A program made the position numbers and the translations under genes. From the NCBI GenBank assembly GCA_000498155.1, contig AXZN01000017.1, positions 62,001 through 126,000 of the forward strand: a stretch of 64,000 bases of DNA, written 5' to 3'. Positions 1-11,866 of the stretch are shown here, piece after piece (the first letter of the stretch is position 1; each line of letters starts with the position of its first letter). This DNA comes from Shiraia sp. slf14. Its lineage: Eukaryota; Ascomycota; Dothideomycetes; Pleosporales; Shiraiaceae. The notes below the pieces were generated by a model. It was given only the letters and a program-made list of their open reading frames with translations. It searched no databases and was not told the DNA's origin.

Positions 1-3000
1 TGGTAGATGCGTCGATCCAGCAGCCCGCCGAGTTTCGAAACAAGCATCTCTAGCATCTGCTTCGATTGTGGCTTAGCAACAACTACCCTTACGAGACTAG
101 AGATTTTGTTAGCATCATTCAATTTAAACTGCACGAGATAAACTTACGTGTGACCATTGGCTAAAGCAGCTGCAACTATTGGTACGATCACTGTTGATTT
201 CCCTTCTCCCATGTTCAACTGCATCACGGCGTTTTCTCCATTGGGTGGTTGCCGCATTTGTCGCGCAATAGCTTCTTGAACTGGCCGGACTAAAAGTCCA
301 TTTTCAGCCTCGAGCAGCAGAGTTTCTGGAAATTCATCTGGATCCCAATTGTTATGGCCTTGGTTTCGAAGTTCCTCGGCAAGCTCTTTCGGGTGGTCGA
401 CAAGAGCGAGCAATCGTCGAGCGCGATGTAACTGGGTTACTGCGAGGCCATACTGAACAATTACATGCTTCCAGGCTGAGGAGAGTTGATCAAACCTCCT
501 CTTCTGCAATCGCTGCAACCAAAAGATTGGGCAGATGCGAGGGCGCTGGCGAATATGACCAACGCCGTTGGCTGAGTCTACCAGGTCTTCAAGTAACTTG
601 TTTGCTTCGGCGAAGTACTTGTGACAGTCAGATGCATAGGATTGCAGACTTGCCAGCAGGTCTGTGCGAAAATTGGCTTGTATCTCGTGTTCGGGGAGTG
701 ATTCGCAACTTCTGCGCAGATCCGAAACATAGTGCTTCTCTTGACTAGATTTGGCTTGCAAATCGAGCTGATGACAGAGTGCGGCCAATCGCTCTTTAGA
801 CTGGTTATTGTCGGAAAGAGTGCTCTCTTCTGTCAACACGCTGGGCTCGGTTGGCGAGGCGGGCCAATTGTGACCATTGCTATTGACCACATTCGAACCG
901 ATAACTGGTGGTGGCAGAGCAAACACGTTACTAATGAGAAAGCTTCTGAGATGCAAGTCTATCCCGTTCTTCTGCTGAGGCTCGACGGCTGCATCCGATT
1001 GTATTATGATTTTGACTACTTTGTTATGCTGAATAGTGCGGATTGCAGATTCGAGGTACTGGTGGAAACGTCGATTGTCAAACCAGAATTTGAACTCCGA
1101 CCTGACACTTTCGATAGCTTTGCTTGTGTAGATATAGGATTCAGCACCCTGGACAGTTGGCATTGATGGCTGTTCACATGGCCATTGGTTCAGAAGAGCA
1201 GATACGAAAGCATCTATTACACCGTTTTGGGCTTGTTTGAACTTCGTCATTAACCTGTTCCAATGTTGTTTGTTGCTCTCTGCATCATTCCTTGGAAGCC
1301 TGGACTCTGCGGATCCGTGAAACGGACGACTTTGGGTCGATATGAAATTATGCAGTACAGTCTGTGTCGCGCAATTTCCCTTGCTAAGATCATACTTCGC
1401 AATTTTGGGGATGGCGATAGAACTTATTTCAGGACACCTGTAAAGCGCAACCAGCGTTTGGATGAGATCCATGTCAGCGGTGTTTGAAAAAGCAATGCTC
1501 GAGAGCCACATCATGATGTCGTATTTGTTGAAATTTCCGTGAACTGGCAATGATGCATGAAGTCGACACCAGAGTTGTGGTAGCCAGTTAGAGGGTCCAC
1601 GGAGCCATTCTGCGGAATATCTCAATGTGTTCGGAGCAATCACTTTGCGTGGGCCTAGAATCTGACTGCCCTTGAAATGTCGATTCAGAAGAGAGTCTTG
1701 GAGCCTTTGCGTATCGATGCTCGAATGAAGGAATGGTTGCTCGCGCAATACTAAGGTTGAAGCGATGAAACACCATTGACCTTTATTGGGTGAATGATGT
1801 TTACGCCCGCGATAGACAACATCGAGACGGCGAGTGAAGTGTTCGCCTCCAAAGCCATCAACTCGAAACATAGATGATGATATCATATGCCTCTTCAGTA
1901 GCTGAACATCGCAGGATGCAAAATTAGGAGGCTGTACGAAGACATCTTTTGGGCGCAGCGACTGCCCATCTCGACATATAGTCAGGATTTTTCCCACCTC
2001 TGCAAGAAACTCAGGATGTTGTGACATGAAGGAGAGACGGTTGTCCCAGGTTACCTGTTGCATGACTCTCAGGTGGTCGGGATAGCATTTTCGTTTTGGG
2101 GTCAACTTCGCTATCAGCTTTAGGAGATCGATGTTGTGTTCTGTAAGGACATCAAAGGATACAATAGCTGCTGATCTCAAAATCAAGAGGGCAGCTTCGG
2201 TTCCCGTATGTCCGGTAATATCATCTGGGAGGAAATAAGAAGTAATGGAGTGAAGATAGCAGAGGAACAGTTTGCTCTGTAGATTTCCGTTGTCTTCTAG
2301 TCGGCCAAGGGTTGCATCAATCTGGTAAGAATGTGCTTTGGAAGAAGTGTTGGCGTCGATGGAAACCAATACATGGTTAAAGGTCTTGGTGATAGAGACT
2401 GATCCCTCAGGGATCAGTACCATTCGATTGTCAATACCGGAGATGTGCTTTAGAACAAGCTTATTCTGGAGACCCACCAAGACTCCGATTCGCTGATCAG
2501 GATCGATCACCATCCCTCGATACTGAATAGATTGAATGTCTGACTGGCCAAGGTCAAATCTGAAATCAAGTTGGAGTCTAGGTAGGCTGATATTTGTGGA
2601 GGAAGGTTCGAGAAAGGTAACGTGAATGTGTTGCTCATTTTCCAAAGTAGCAAAAAGGCCAGACAGCGCGCGAACCGCTCTACTGCCTGGGCTCACAAGT
2701 GACGATGATCCTTTAACGAGCTGCCACATCAATTTCACCTTCTTCAAATGCCACAACTCAGTGGTGAAGTCCCAAGGTTCATCTCGTGGGCGGAACTCCA
2801 CTACATCGTTACTATGATCATACCAATGGTAAAAGTCGGTAACAAATGCTGAAGGGAGTGCTCCTTTAAAGACGTTAGACGGTATCAAGTCGTACTTCTT
2901 CTGGTCTTGCGCTGCGACCACAAGCATTTGACTGTGATGCATTCCGAAACTGAGTGCGTAGCCATGATGGTCAAACTTGGAAGAAAAGCACATGCCAGGC

Positions 3001-6000
3001 TCTTTGGATGGCATAACCTCGATGGAGAATTTTTGGAAAAGCTCTGAGTATATAGGATGTGAGGTGTACTCTCGTGGTAATCGAGCTAATGGTGTACCGT
3101 TGACGAGAAGCTCCGCTGTTAAAAGGTTGAAATGAATCTTGCGTTCACAAAACTCTAGACATATCCAATGAGGATTGACATCGCCAAGAAGTGTCCAGTT
3201 ACCCGGTTCAAACCCAGACCAAGACAACTTTAGTGCTTCATTAAGGCCTTCTTGGAGATTGTGGTGAAGGATCCCATCACGTAGCACTGGTAGCATACGA
3301 AAATGTAAGGACCTCCAAGCTTGCATCATTGTACGAAGCAAGTAGCTGTGCTCAGATTTTACATTGTCTTGATTTTCCTGTACCACAATGGAGCTCTGGA
3401 TCAAAACAGAAGCTTCGTGAGGCCGGGAAAGGATGCGACCCGAGTGGATCTCATCGACGTCAAAGGTACTTGTGCAGAGAAGTGCGACTTCAGTGGCCCT
3501 TGACATCAAGTCAAGACGCTGTCTATGGTCGGTAGAAGATCGAGATTTGCTTTGGAGATTGTTGAGCCAGTTTAAAGCCACTTGGCGGGCATTTCCAAGC
3601 CAGAACAAGCACCGATCCTGCACCATTGCTGAGGGATTAAGTTCGAACATTCGAATTGCAAGCTGAACCAATGTTGCTAATCCTCTCCAGAACTCCCAAT
3701 TTTGCGCAACCGAAGGTAAAAGAACGTCTAGCTCATTCAAGGTGGCCTCGCAGTAATTTCCGTCTGCGACAATTCGATGAGCAACCCGCTCGATGCTACC
3801 ATCATTCAATGGCGGTCCAGCTTGGTGAATGATTTGTAGAATGAGACACTGTGTCTCAGTCTTTGCAAAGTCAACCATAGGCATGGCCAGCTGTGTTAGT
3901 ATGTTCAGATATTGAATTTCATGTCCAATAGGAAGCGCACCGAAGGATTTGTATTCGGACTGAGCAATGTGGTGTGGACAATCCGAGAGAGAGCTAATCA
4001 CAGAATTAGGTGATACTTCACCTTTACTAGGCCCAGCGAGAAGGTAGCGTTCAAGATATTTTGAACGAAATGGAAGTTGATACGAACAATTCTGCTTGAC
4101 GTGATCGGTGGGTTTGAGCGCGCCAGGGAAAGATCCGCTAATAATATCATAGTATCTGTAATGCATGGCATTAGGAACACAAACATCCCAATCATCGACA
4201 TGAATCACGGCTCCCTTTTTGTTGTAATGGCTCCTGCCAAGGGGCTTTAGTTCGGATACTGTGACTTGACGCTGTTCAGGCACAAACTTGTGACGGCTAT
4301 GTAAATCACTCTGGTTCCCCAGCGTATATGTAGGCATACCCGCAGACTGAACGTCTTTAGTAAATTCTAGAACGCGTATCATGAGATATCTTGTCGTGTC
4401 TCGCCAGCGTGCAAATTCAAGAGGGACCTGCAACTCAAAGACGGCAGCCTTGGCCTCGGCTAAGTTGGAAGAGAGCGGCCACTCGTGTGTGCTGATGGAA
4501 AGGCCTTCAGCTTGTTCTCTTAAGGAGCATTTGCGACAATTCGATGCATGCTGTCGATCAACGTCACCGTAACGATCGCGCACGTCGACATAGGTGCAGT
4601 CAAGTTGGTCTGACTTTGCCATGAGTTGTCTGTATTGTTGCTGTTTTTGTGCCAAGTCCGCTCGCTTTTGCTCGCGCTCGCCTTCAGCTTGCTTTTCGAT
4701 CGATTTCTTAAGCAATTGGTGTTCTTGTGAGCCATCGTAATATCTGACGCCAAATGATGATGGGTGGCCGAAGTCGCGGAAAAGGGACGGTGCACTCAGC
4801 ATGGAGCCTTTACAACGAGATTCAACATATCTCTCAATCTCAGTCAGTCTCTTCATTTGGCTCCTAAAAGGGAGGGAAAGGGAGCAGAGTGGCTCAACAT
4901 TAACCTCGGGGTTGTAATCGAGCAGTAATTTGTAACGATGGCATGCGCACTTGTCGCAGGCTACCCACAACTCTACGATGGCGAGGTACATAACAGACAG
5001 ATTCTGAGGTATGTCAGAATAAGTAGTGCATGCCTTCTTATGGTAAGACTCGATAAGACGGCCTAAGCGTTCGCACGAATCCTCCGCTCCAATGTGTCGA
5101 TCGAGCCAAGACGAGAGAGAGCCCTGAACCCAGTTTTCCATTGCAGCCAGCTGGAAAAATAAGGCCTCTTCCGAGGTACTCGAAAGTGCTGGAAGCTCGG
5201 TTACTGGGAATGTTGGAAATGAGAAGTCAGGCTGAAACTGAGAGATGACAGGTCGACGTGACCGAGCATTGATCTGACAGATAATTTGATTCAACTCCGG
5301 AATGTTCAAGGCTAGGTCGTCTTTCACTTCCAGGGTTGCTATGTCAGCCATGTCAATTTCCCCGTCCTGATCGCGCATGATGCACTCCCAATTACTCTTC
5401 ATGAAGCGATTCGCGTCTGAAAGGCTTGATAAGGCAGATTTTGCACATAATGAATAAACGGTTTCTGTTTGCGACGCTTTCAGCTTTCGAAGGCGGCGGT
5501 CGAGCTTCATGGAGATGGTATATAGTAAGTCTGTGTAAACAGATCCATGATTAGCTATGGCCGCGTCCAGCAGGTTTGATATCACATGGACCATGCCCGC
5601 CTTGAACAGGTCAAAAGCTGCAAATGATTTATCGGAACGACGAGAAAGTTGAATTTGCATTGCAACGCGAACCAAGAGCCACAAAGGAGATCGTCTCCAA
5701 GGCTGAAGCGTATTAGACCATAAAATATCCTCGCGTGTGTTCTTGGTAATGCCACTGGTAGCAGCTGGCTGCCCAATGGCTGAAAGAACATTGATAAGGT
5801 ATTCGGTCACCAGGGCAGGGTGCGTCGTATCGCGAATCTCGCTATGTTGTCTCCCGCCTTTAGTAGCCTTTGGTTGAAATCCTGGAACCTTATGGGTGCA
5901 CATCTCCGCAACAGCATGGGACAAGGATTCGATGAGCCCGTCTTCTTCAACTTTGACAGCCGAGATTTTAGAAGCGTGTGTTGGAAACGGGCGGACAAGA

Positions 6001-6495
6001 CGACCTGTCGTGGACATAACCGTTGCGTTCAGAGGCGATAGTTCAAAAACTTCGAAGAGAATGTCGGCACCAGAGCGACTAATGATTATGCCAGCATTCT
6101 GCTCTTTTACTTGCAAAGGTATAGTGCCCGAGAGGTGGCCAGTAGCCAGGCGGTGAAGGGAACTAGCCAACCCCGTTTCTGAGATACATCCATTACTAGA
6201 ACAATCGATCAGATTCTCTGCGATCACGATCAAGTTAGCCGTGGCATGCCGGAATTCACTTCAAATAACAGCACTTACCGATGGTGTCAACCACAGAGGT
6301 GATCTGTTGCGCGGCTTCTGGGTGCTCGACTGCGAGCGTGCTGCTGAAGTCTCGAAAAGCCTGCGCCGTGTGATCAAGCAAGGCCATCTCATTAGAAACA
6401 CTCCAGTCATCTTGTTGAGGTAGCTTCGGAGGTAAGACGATATGATGAATCAAATAATTCAACTGTTCTGTCTCCATCTTGGTCTGCGCGGTCAT
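1..6495 (-). CDS. Giant DUF6606/DUF3638-family protein with P-loop (3' end beyond window)
   Basis: Very large protein running off the left edge; about 2,125 residues are visible. Exon 1 (6495-6279) begins MTAQTKMETEQLNYL and contains the HHIVLPPKLPQ stretch typical of the N-terminus of this fungal family. Exon 2 spans 6217-148, after a 61-nt intron 6218-6278 (GTAAGT donor, GCTAAC branch, GCAG acceptor). A second intron (97-147) joins it to LVRVVVAKPQSKQMLEMLV, which continues past base 1. A Walker A-like motif, MNMGEGKSTVIVPI, lies just before that intron. It is the start of the DUF3638 block, which some databases annotate as ubiquitin hydrolase-like. Known family members reach roughly 3,000 residues, so about a third is missing here. 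The start could instead be the ATG at 6477, which has the better Kozak context. Function is not established; an ATPase or deubiquitinase role is only inferred from the family. Confidence 0.85.
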
Positions 6496-7450
6496 CGGTG
6501 CGAGCGTCGACTTCGAAGAGGAATGGGAGACACAGCGAAGCTGCTCCAGGCCCAATTTGCCAGTTAAGCAATTAATGAACAATGCTTTCGGTACGGGGTG
6601 GCAATTGAGTGGTATCAAGAAGTGATGTTGGAGCACACTGTGAGGCGGGAGGGATGAAATTTATTCGTCGTGGCTGCGCCTCCTGCACATTCACTATTGT
6701 GTGCTATCAGCCACAGAGGCTGGAACCAGGCCTTTGGCTAAGTTGCTATGTTGAGCTTTGAAGCCCTGCGTTTGTGTAACCCCTTCTTGAGAGCTCATAC
6801 GCCCTTTTCCAGTGGTCGTCATCATGCGAGTCTGTCTTTACTTGACGTGACCATTAAACTTCACTTCAGCTAGGCGTGTGTTGTGAGTTCTTCAGATTGA
6901 TACTGTAACTGAGAATTCAGGAGATTCTAGCATGCTTAGAATGGCAGAAGTACAGCAAGATATCATCGGCTCGTTCACAACGAATGGACATCAAAATCAT
7001 GATTCTGCACTACTGTAACAGTTGCTTTGAAATTTTTTGACAAACATCTAACATTCGTGGCTTGAGTAGGTTTCTAGGGGTAGAGCGGAACTCAAGATGG
7101 AGATAAAACCACTAAGATGCCCAAATTTGGAAGTGAAGTTGAAGTATCCCTTACCTTTTTCTACGCGGCTTGCCTAAAACAAAGTAAGAATGGAAAATGC
7201 CTGAGGTTTCTTGCTATTTCCCAGATTCACCTGCGGCTGATACTCTTACTGAATGATTGCCATTGATGTATCATAAGATTTCTTTATTCCATTTCCAAGT
7301 AATCAGTGTAAGAAAAGCAAGTGCAACCTTCCTCAGTCCCAGCCATGTCTGACCCAACTGCTCATTATGAAGTGCCTTGCTGCAGTAATTCATCCTCAGC
7401 CAACAACAACCGCAACTCTCACCTTCCGTACCTTCCCCCATACTTTACCC
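6496..7450. other. Intergenic, no gene supported
   Basis: Holds the 5' flank of the giant DUF3638-family gene and the 3' flank of the RING gene. The sequence is AT-rich with only short unsupported reading frames, and no tRNA, transposon end or tandem repeat was seen. Confidence 0.5.
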
Positions 7451-8761
7451 TCAATTATGGACCTCACCCAGCAGCTGATCCGCACTCCAATCCACACGCC
7501 ACAACCTCCAACCCCGATAATCATCGTGTCCCCGAATGAACACATAGCCCACGTCATTCGCGAACAGCTGCTGGTTGAGGTCCATAATTAGATCCTGCAC
7601 ACGCACAACATCCACCTCATCCATCAGCCTCCCACTATTACGCAAGTCCTCCATGGTAAGAGGTCGAAGTCCCCGCTCCCTCATATGCCCATTGACCTCA
7701 GCAAGCCTCTTCCTCTCCTCATCCTCGCGCTGCTCATCAACCTGTGCCCACGTACTCACACGCGCCCACATACCCGCAGACAGGGACTCAATTAAAGAAA
7801 GCATATGAAGCGCCTCTCCAATCGTCTCATGCGCCTGCCGCTCAAATGCTAACCTCTCCATCATAACAGACTGTCTCGCGCGGCGCCTGAACAGTTCAGT
7901 CCTGCAAAGCGGACACGTATTCGCATTTGTTGCAATGCTATTGATCCACGTCTCGAAGCAGCTCCTCCCAAGCACATGGCCACACTTGCCTATCGCAAAC
8001 GCAGTGTGGAAAGGCGAGGTGTATGCATCTAGACAGATTGCACAACGCTCGACCGCTTCTTCTTCAAGAGCCTCGTGTTCTCCAGTATGCTTCTGTACCT
8101 CTGCGCCGAAGTCCTCAACTGCATGGTCTGGTCCGACGTTCACTAAGCCTTCGCCACCAGCTGAATGATCTATGGCATCCAAGCGGGTGAGCAGATGGAG
8201 GATTTCTCTCGTGAGCATCTGTGCATGATGCAGTAAGTCCTGGGTCCATTCGTGCTTGACACGCGCAACAGTTTGGGCTGTAAAGCGCCTTGATTCGACG
8301 ACAGTGCGGAGCGAGAATTCGTTCCTGATGTGGAGAAGCACGTTGTTCACGCGGTCGAGGAGGTTAGTGTGGGAAAGTGCGCGGGGGGTAACGAGGCGGC
8401 GACTGGCTACGGTTTCGGCGACGAGGTTGTTATGGTCTGCGAGGAAGCTGTGTAGGTGTGGTGGGAGGGTTTGTAGGCCTAGGGTCTCGGTCAGGGAAAG
8501 GTAGGAGGCGTAGGTACGGTTGCGGCGGATGAGGGCGTTGGTGTTTTGAAGGGCGCGGGATATGATGGTGTCTGTGTCTGGAGGGGAGAAGACTTCGTCC
8601 TGGGTGATTTGCTCCTCGATTCTGGCGCGGGCGCGGTTGACGATACCTGCTGGGATGACCGCTTGAGGTGGGAGAGAGGGTGGGTTGTTTTCGCTGGGCA
8701 TGCTGGGTAGAGTAGGGTTTCCTGGATTTGAAGGAGATGTAGCCCTGATTGAGATAGTCAT
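7451..8761 (-). CDS. RING finger protein, uncharacterised
   Basis: Single-exon protein of 436 residues. The N-terminal 40 residues are Pro/Ser-rich and the middle is helical. A RING-type finger lies near residues 235-290 (CAIC, then GKCGHVLGRSC, then CPLC). In that finger the fifth zinc position, normally Cys or His three residues after the GH histidine, is Gly; variant fingers of this type occur in fungal proteins. The C-terminal half is charged with no recognised domain. RING proteins generally act as E3 ubiquitin ligases, and that role is inferred here. The last 45 codons lie inside an inverted repeat (7453-7589), so the extreme C-terminus may be a recent rearrangement. The start at 8761 is the first ATG; the next in-frame ATG is 19 codons downstream. 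Confidence 0.75.
   Translation of the reverse strand: MTISIRATSPSNPGNPTLPSMPSENNPPSLPPQAVIPAGIVNRARARIEEQITQDEVFSPPDTDTIISRALQNTNALIRRNRTYASYLSLTETLGLQTLPPHLHSFLADHNNLVAETVASRRLVTPRALSHTNLLDRVNNVLLHIRNEFSLRTVVESRRFTAQTVARVKHEWTQDLLHHAQMLTREILHLLTRLDAIDHSAGGEGLVNVGPDHAVEDFGAEVQKHTGEHEALEEEAVERCAICLDAYTSPFHTAFAIGKCGHVLGRSCFETWINSIATNANTCPLCRTELFRRRARQSVMMERLAFERQAHETIGEALHMLSLIESLSAGMWARVSTWAQVDEQREDEERKRLAEVNGHMRERGLRPLTMEDLRNSGRLMDEVDVVRVQDLIMDLNQQLFANDVGYVFIRGHDDYRGWRLWRVDWSADQLLGEVHN
7453..7589. repeat. Imperfect inverted repeat, 25-bp arms, at the 3' end of the RING gene
   Basis: Arm 1 is 7453-7477 and arm 2 is 7565-7589. The reverse complement of arm 1 matches arm 2 at 24 of 25 positions, with one G/T difference at the eleventh base. 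The 87-bp spacer is coding sequence. On the minus-strand mRNA the arms encode the MDLNQQLF stretch and the terminal DQLLGEVHN, and they could fold into a long hairpin ending at the stop codon. Confidence 0.85.
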
Positions 8762-9957
8762 ACGTAAAGACGTTGACGATATAGCTGGTCTGGAGGTGCC
8801 CTTAGACCAGGGTCAAGCAGGAGGATTTGAATTGGGGTCGTGAGAGAGCACTTTGTGTGTTGATGTGATTCGAGTGGGTTGGTGTAAAGGTTCTGCTTGT
8901 CGGGATCAGTGTAAGGTTCTGGTGTTTTGATTTTCTTGCTTTAACTACATCACTTACTGTAGTTTATATGAACACCAACTCTAGTTGCCAAACTTTGGTT
9001 GACCCTCCTATCAGCTTTGATTGACCGCCTTGCCAACCAAGATTCACCGTCCTTCTATCTTTCGTTTGTCTTTTCGTGGATTTCGAGCGTGAAGACAGAT
9101 TACGTTCATATGTGAAAATTGGTGGGATGACGTATTTTGACAGAGCTCAGCCATGCACACAACTCGACAATACAAAACTGTGCAAGAGTATTTAAGAATC
9201 AATTGAGAAGGGTAATCAAGAGTGAGACTTTGAAAGTCATGAAGGGCTCGTAGCAATCCTTTTGTAGGACTCAAAATGTAGTTGCAGCCTAGTCACAATT
9301 GTAAGTATCCTATTGTGTATTTTGGTCAAATCAGGCAGCAAACCACTTCGAGCCAAGATTCGTTTGTAATTTGTCCACAACTCGCCCAAGCAATTACACT
9401 TGGTTTCATATGCGCATTGAGTATTGTTCCTTACTTGATCTCTGCAGGTAGGACTTCTTGGTTATCAGTTTTGGTAATATTTCGGTCTAACACAACTTCA
9501 CTCTAAATGCACTCTTTCCAAATTTTCAAAAATACTGCCAAGTTTGTCAGATCATTTCTCTCTATAAAAGTTTGATTGAGGTGTCAATTAGTAAAATTTA
9601 ATTCATTCAGATTGTCCAGGCGCTCTGTAAATAGAGTTTGATGCCTGAATCCACCTTAACACGAATCTTGCTGCGTCCGAATGTAATTCCCATCAACGAG
9701 GGGGCGCAATACCAAATCCTGCCACAGTTTTAGCCCTGACTTTAAAGAAACCCTGAGATCCCAAACGCTGGTGGAAACCAACACCGATGATCATTTCAGC
9801 TTGCCAACCATGCGCACAGTGTTCTCTCTGTCTGACCAATATTCTGCAATCAGGATCTTGTTTTGGTGTTCGAAGACCTCTTGTTGTGAACAGAATGCAA
9901 TGATCTGATGTATGTATAGTAGTGCAGTTGCAAAGAATACTACCAGTGACAGCTTTT
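8762..9957. other. Long intergenic stretch, nothing recognised
   Basis: About 1.2 kb, AT-rich, with stop codons in all frames and only fragments of open frame. The right part is the 3' flank of the gene ending at 9958. No terminal repeats or RNA gene were identified by eye. Confidence 0.5.
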
Positions 9958-11296
9958 TCACTGGAGAGATCCAAGAAGCGACCCCACATCCATCCCCTTC
10001 CCATCTCGGATCTTCCTTCTCTTATTCGAATTGTTCGCGCCATCTTTGCTTGCCACTGAGAGCGCTTTCGATTCTTCATGCTTTGCCATGAATTCTTTAG
10101 CGTTCCTGGTGTACCAACGACAACGATCCCACTTCCTGCCCTCATCCGTGGATGCGGAAAAGATGGACACAGTTCTATTTGGAGGTTCTGTTGAACCTGA
10201 AATGTGCCTACTCCATTGGTAAAGAAGTTGCATTCTCTCAAAGATTTTATCGGAAGCTTTGCAAGATAGAATCTTCTCATCAATATCGTCTGATGATATT
10301 CCCGTATTCTTGCCATCCAACAGAGACGGGATTTGATCTAACCTAGTGATGTTTAGCTCTCTGTGCATGAATCCTGGTAAATTACATACCAGGATGGGTC
10401 TATAGACTCCCAGCCATGAGACACATGCAGTTTACCTGACTTTTCGCAGCTGTGATATGTGAGTCCCAGAATATTCAGAGCCGGAAAGAGTGACGCCTGT
10501 GGGAGGATGTATCTATTGCAAAGTATAAAGCCGCATAGATGAAGTATGTTCAACTTTGTAAAGGCGCCCTTCTCGTGGGCAGCACGAAGCCAATTATTAA
10601 CATCATGTGGAGCTACAGTGTGATCCTCAAGGAAGTACTGCCTAGGCCGGTGCAGTATGAGACCCGCAAGTGTCGAAATAGGAAGAAGCTGCATGAGATC
10701 TTTGTAATCAAAGTGTGCGTCCCGTATGCAAAGCAGAGTCAAACAATTGAATTTGAGTCTCCCGAGGTGCGTAGACATCCTCTCTAGCTGGACATCGTAA
10801 CTCGGTCCTTTTGCTAACACAGGGACCCTGAATCGACGATGTTGCTCAATGTCTTCTGGGAAAGCTGCGAGGAAAACTGTCCAGGCTTTGAACGTCAAGG
10901 AATCGCTTTACGTTTGTTAGCGATATCACCATTTTGCTCAGCTGTTGCTAATCTATCACAATTTCCCATGGACGAAAGATTTGAGGACGAGACTTATAGC
11001 AGAAATTGGGATTGTTATTGCTAAACATACGTTACTTTGAGATGCCGATAAATGCGATCAGCGTAGTGCCATCCAGCCCATTGCAGAGTTTCAGGCATGA
11101 AGAGACCCGCGTTCCATGCACAGGACCGCAGAGCCATGGCTTGTAGAGTAGACGCGCCTTGGCCATGGTTTTTCGAGCCAGGTCGGTTGTTGTTCTTGCC
11201 TCTAGCGTGTAATGCCCATGAAGATATCATTGACTCTGCAGGTCGCGAAGATGCCTCTGTGAAGACCGCACCATGTTTAGTACGAGAAACACTCAT
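9958..11296 (-). CDS. Uncharacterised fungal protein, leucine-rich-repeat-like middle
   Basis: Three exons, 11296-11031, 10905-10390 and 10342-9958, give 388 residues. The introns are 10906-11030 (GTATGT donor, CGCTAAC branch) and 10343-10389 (47 nt, GAGCTAAAC branch, CTAG acceptor), and the phases fit exactly. Leucine-rich segments such as NCLTLLCIRDAHF and LNILHLCGFIL resemble the LRR-type half of many fungal F-box-like proteins, but no F-box is visible at the N-terminus. The C-terminus KRRKIRDGKGMDVGSLLGS is basic and ends in a short hydrophobic motif of the kind that recurs in this type of hypothetical protein. Start uncertain: the frame stays open to 11431, and 11296 was chosen as a reasonable ATG. 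Function unknown. Confidence 0.55.
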
Positions 11297-11866
11297 GCTG
11301 ACTGGCAATTTGTGAAATTGTATTAGTAAATTATGAATTATGGGCTCAAATGGGTGTTTATTCACACGATCATGCAGCACAAAGCTGCTCGGGTCGTCGC
11401 ACAAGTTGGTATAGAAATTAAGATTTCGCAATGTTGTGGTAGAGAGTTGGGTTGTCGTCTACGAAGTACGAAGTAGCGTGGTTGTTATAGACGCACAGAC
11501 CTCCAGATTTGAGGACGAGCATGATTGGCTAAACGAGCAGTCTACTAACTTGACACCCCGATGCATATGCAATCGAGCTTGCATATGTCGACATGGAACA
11601 GCTAAAAGGAACATACGAATGGCAGTTCCAGACAGAGTGGCATCTTATAGGAAGACACTAAATGCTAGATTTGTTGAGTTATCAGCACCCCTCCGCAATC
11701 GGAACCCTGGACTTGAAATTTCATACTAACCTTAGAAACTTGCTACATTCGATCTATAACGGCGCTCAGTTACGAACGTCTTACAATCTTACAAATTCTA
11801 CCATTGAAGTCACATGACATACAATCTAACACTTTGAATGCTTCTCTACACCACATCTCGCCCAGT
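11297..11866. other. Divergent intergenic region
   Basis: Separates the minus-strand gene starting near 11296 from the methyltransferase start at 11867. It must hold both promoters. A 97-codon plus-strand open frame at 11436-11729 has no protein-like composition and was not called. Confidence 0.5.
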
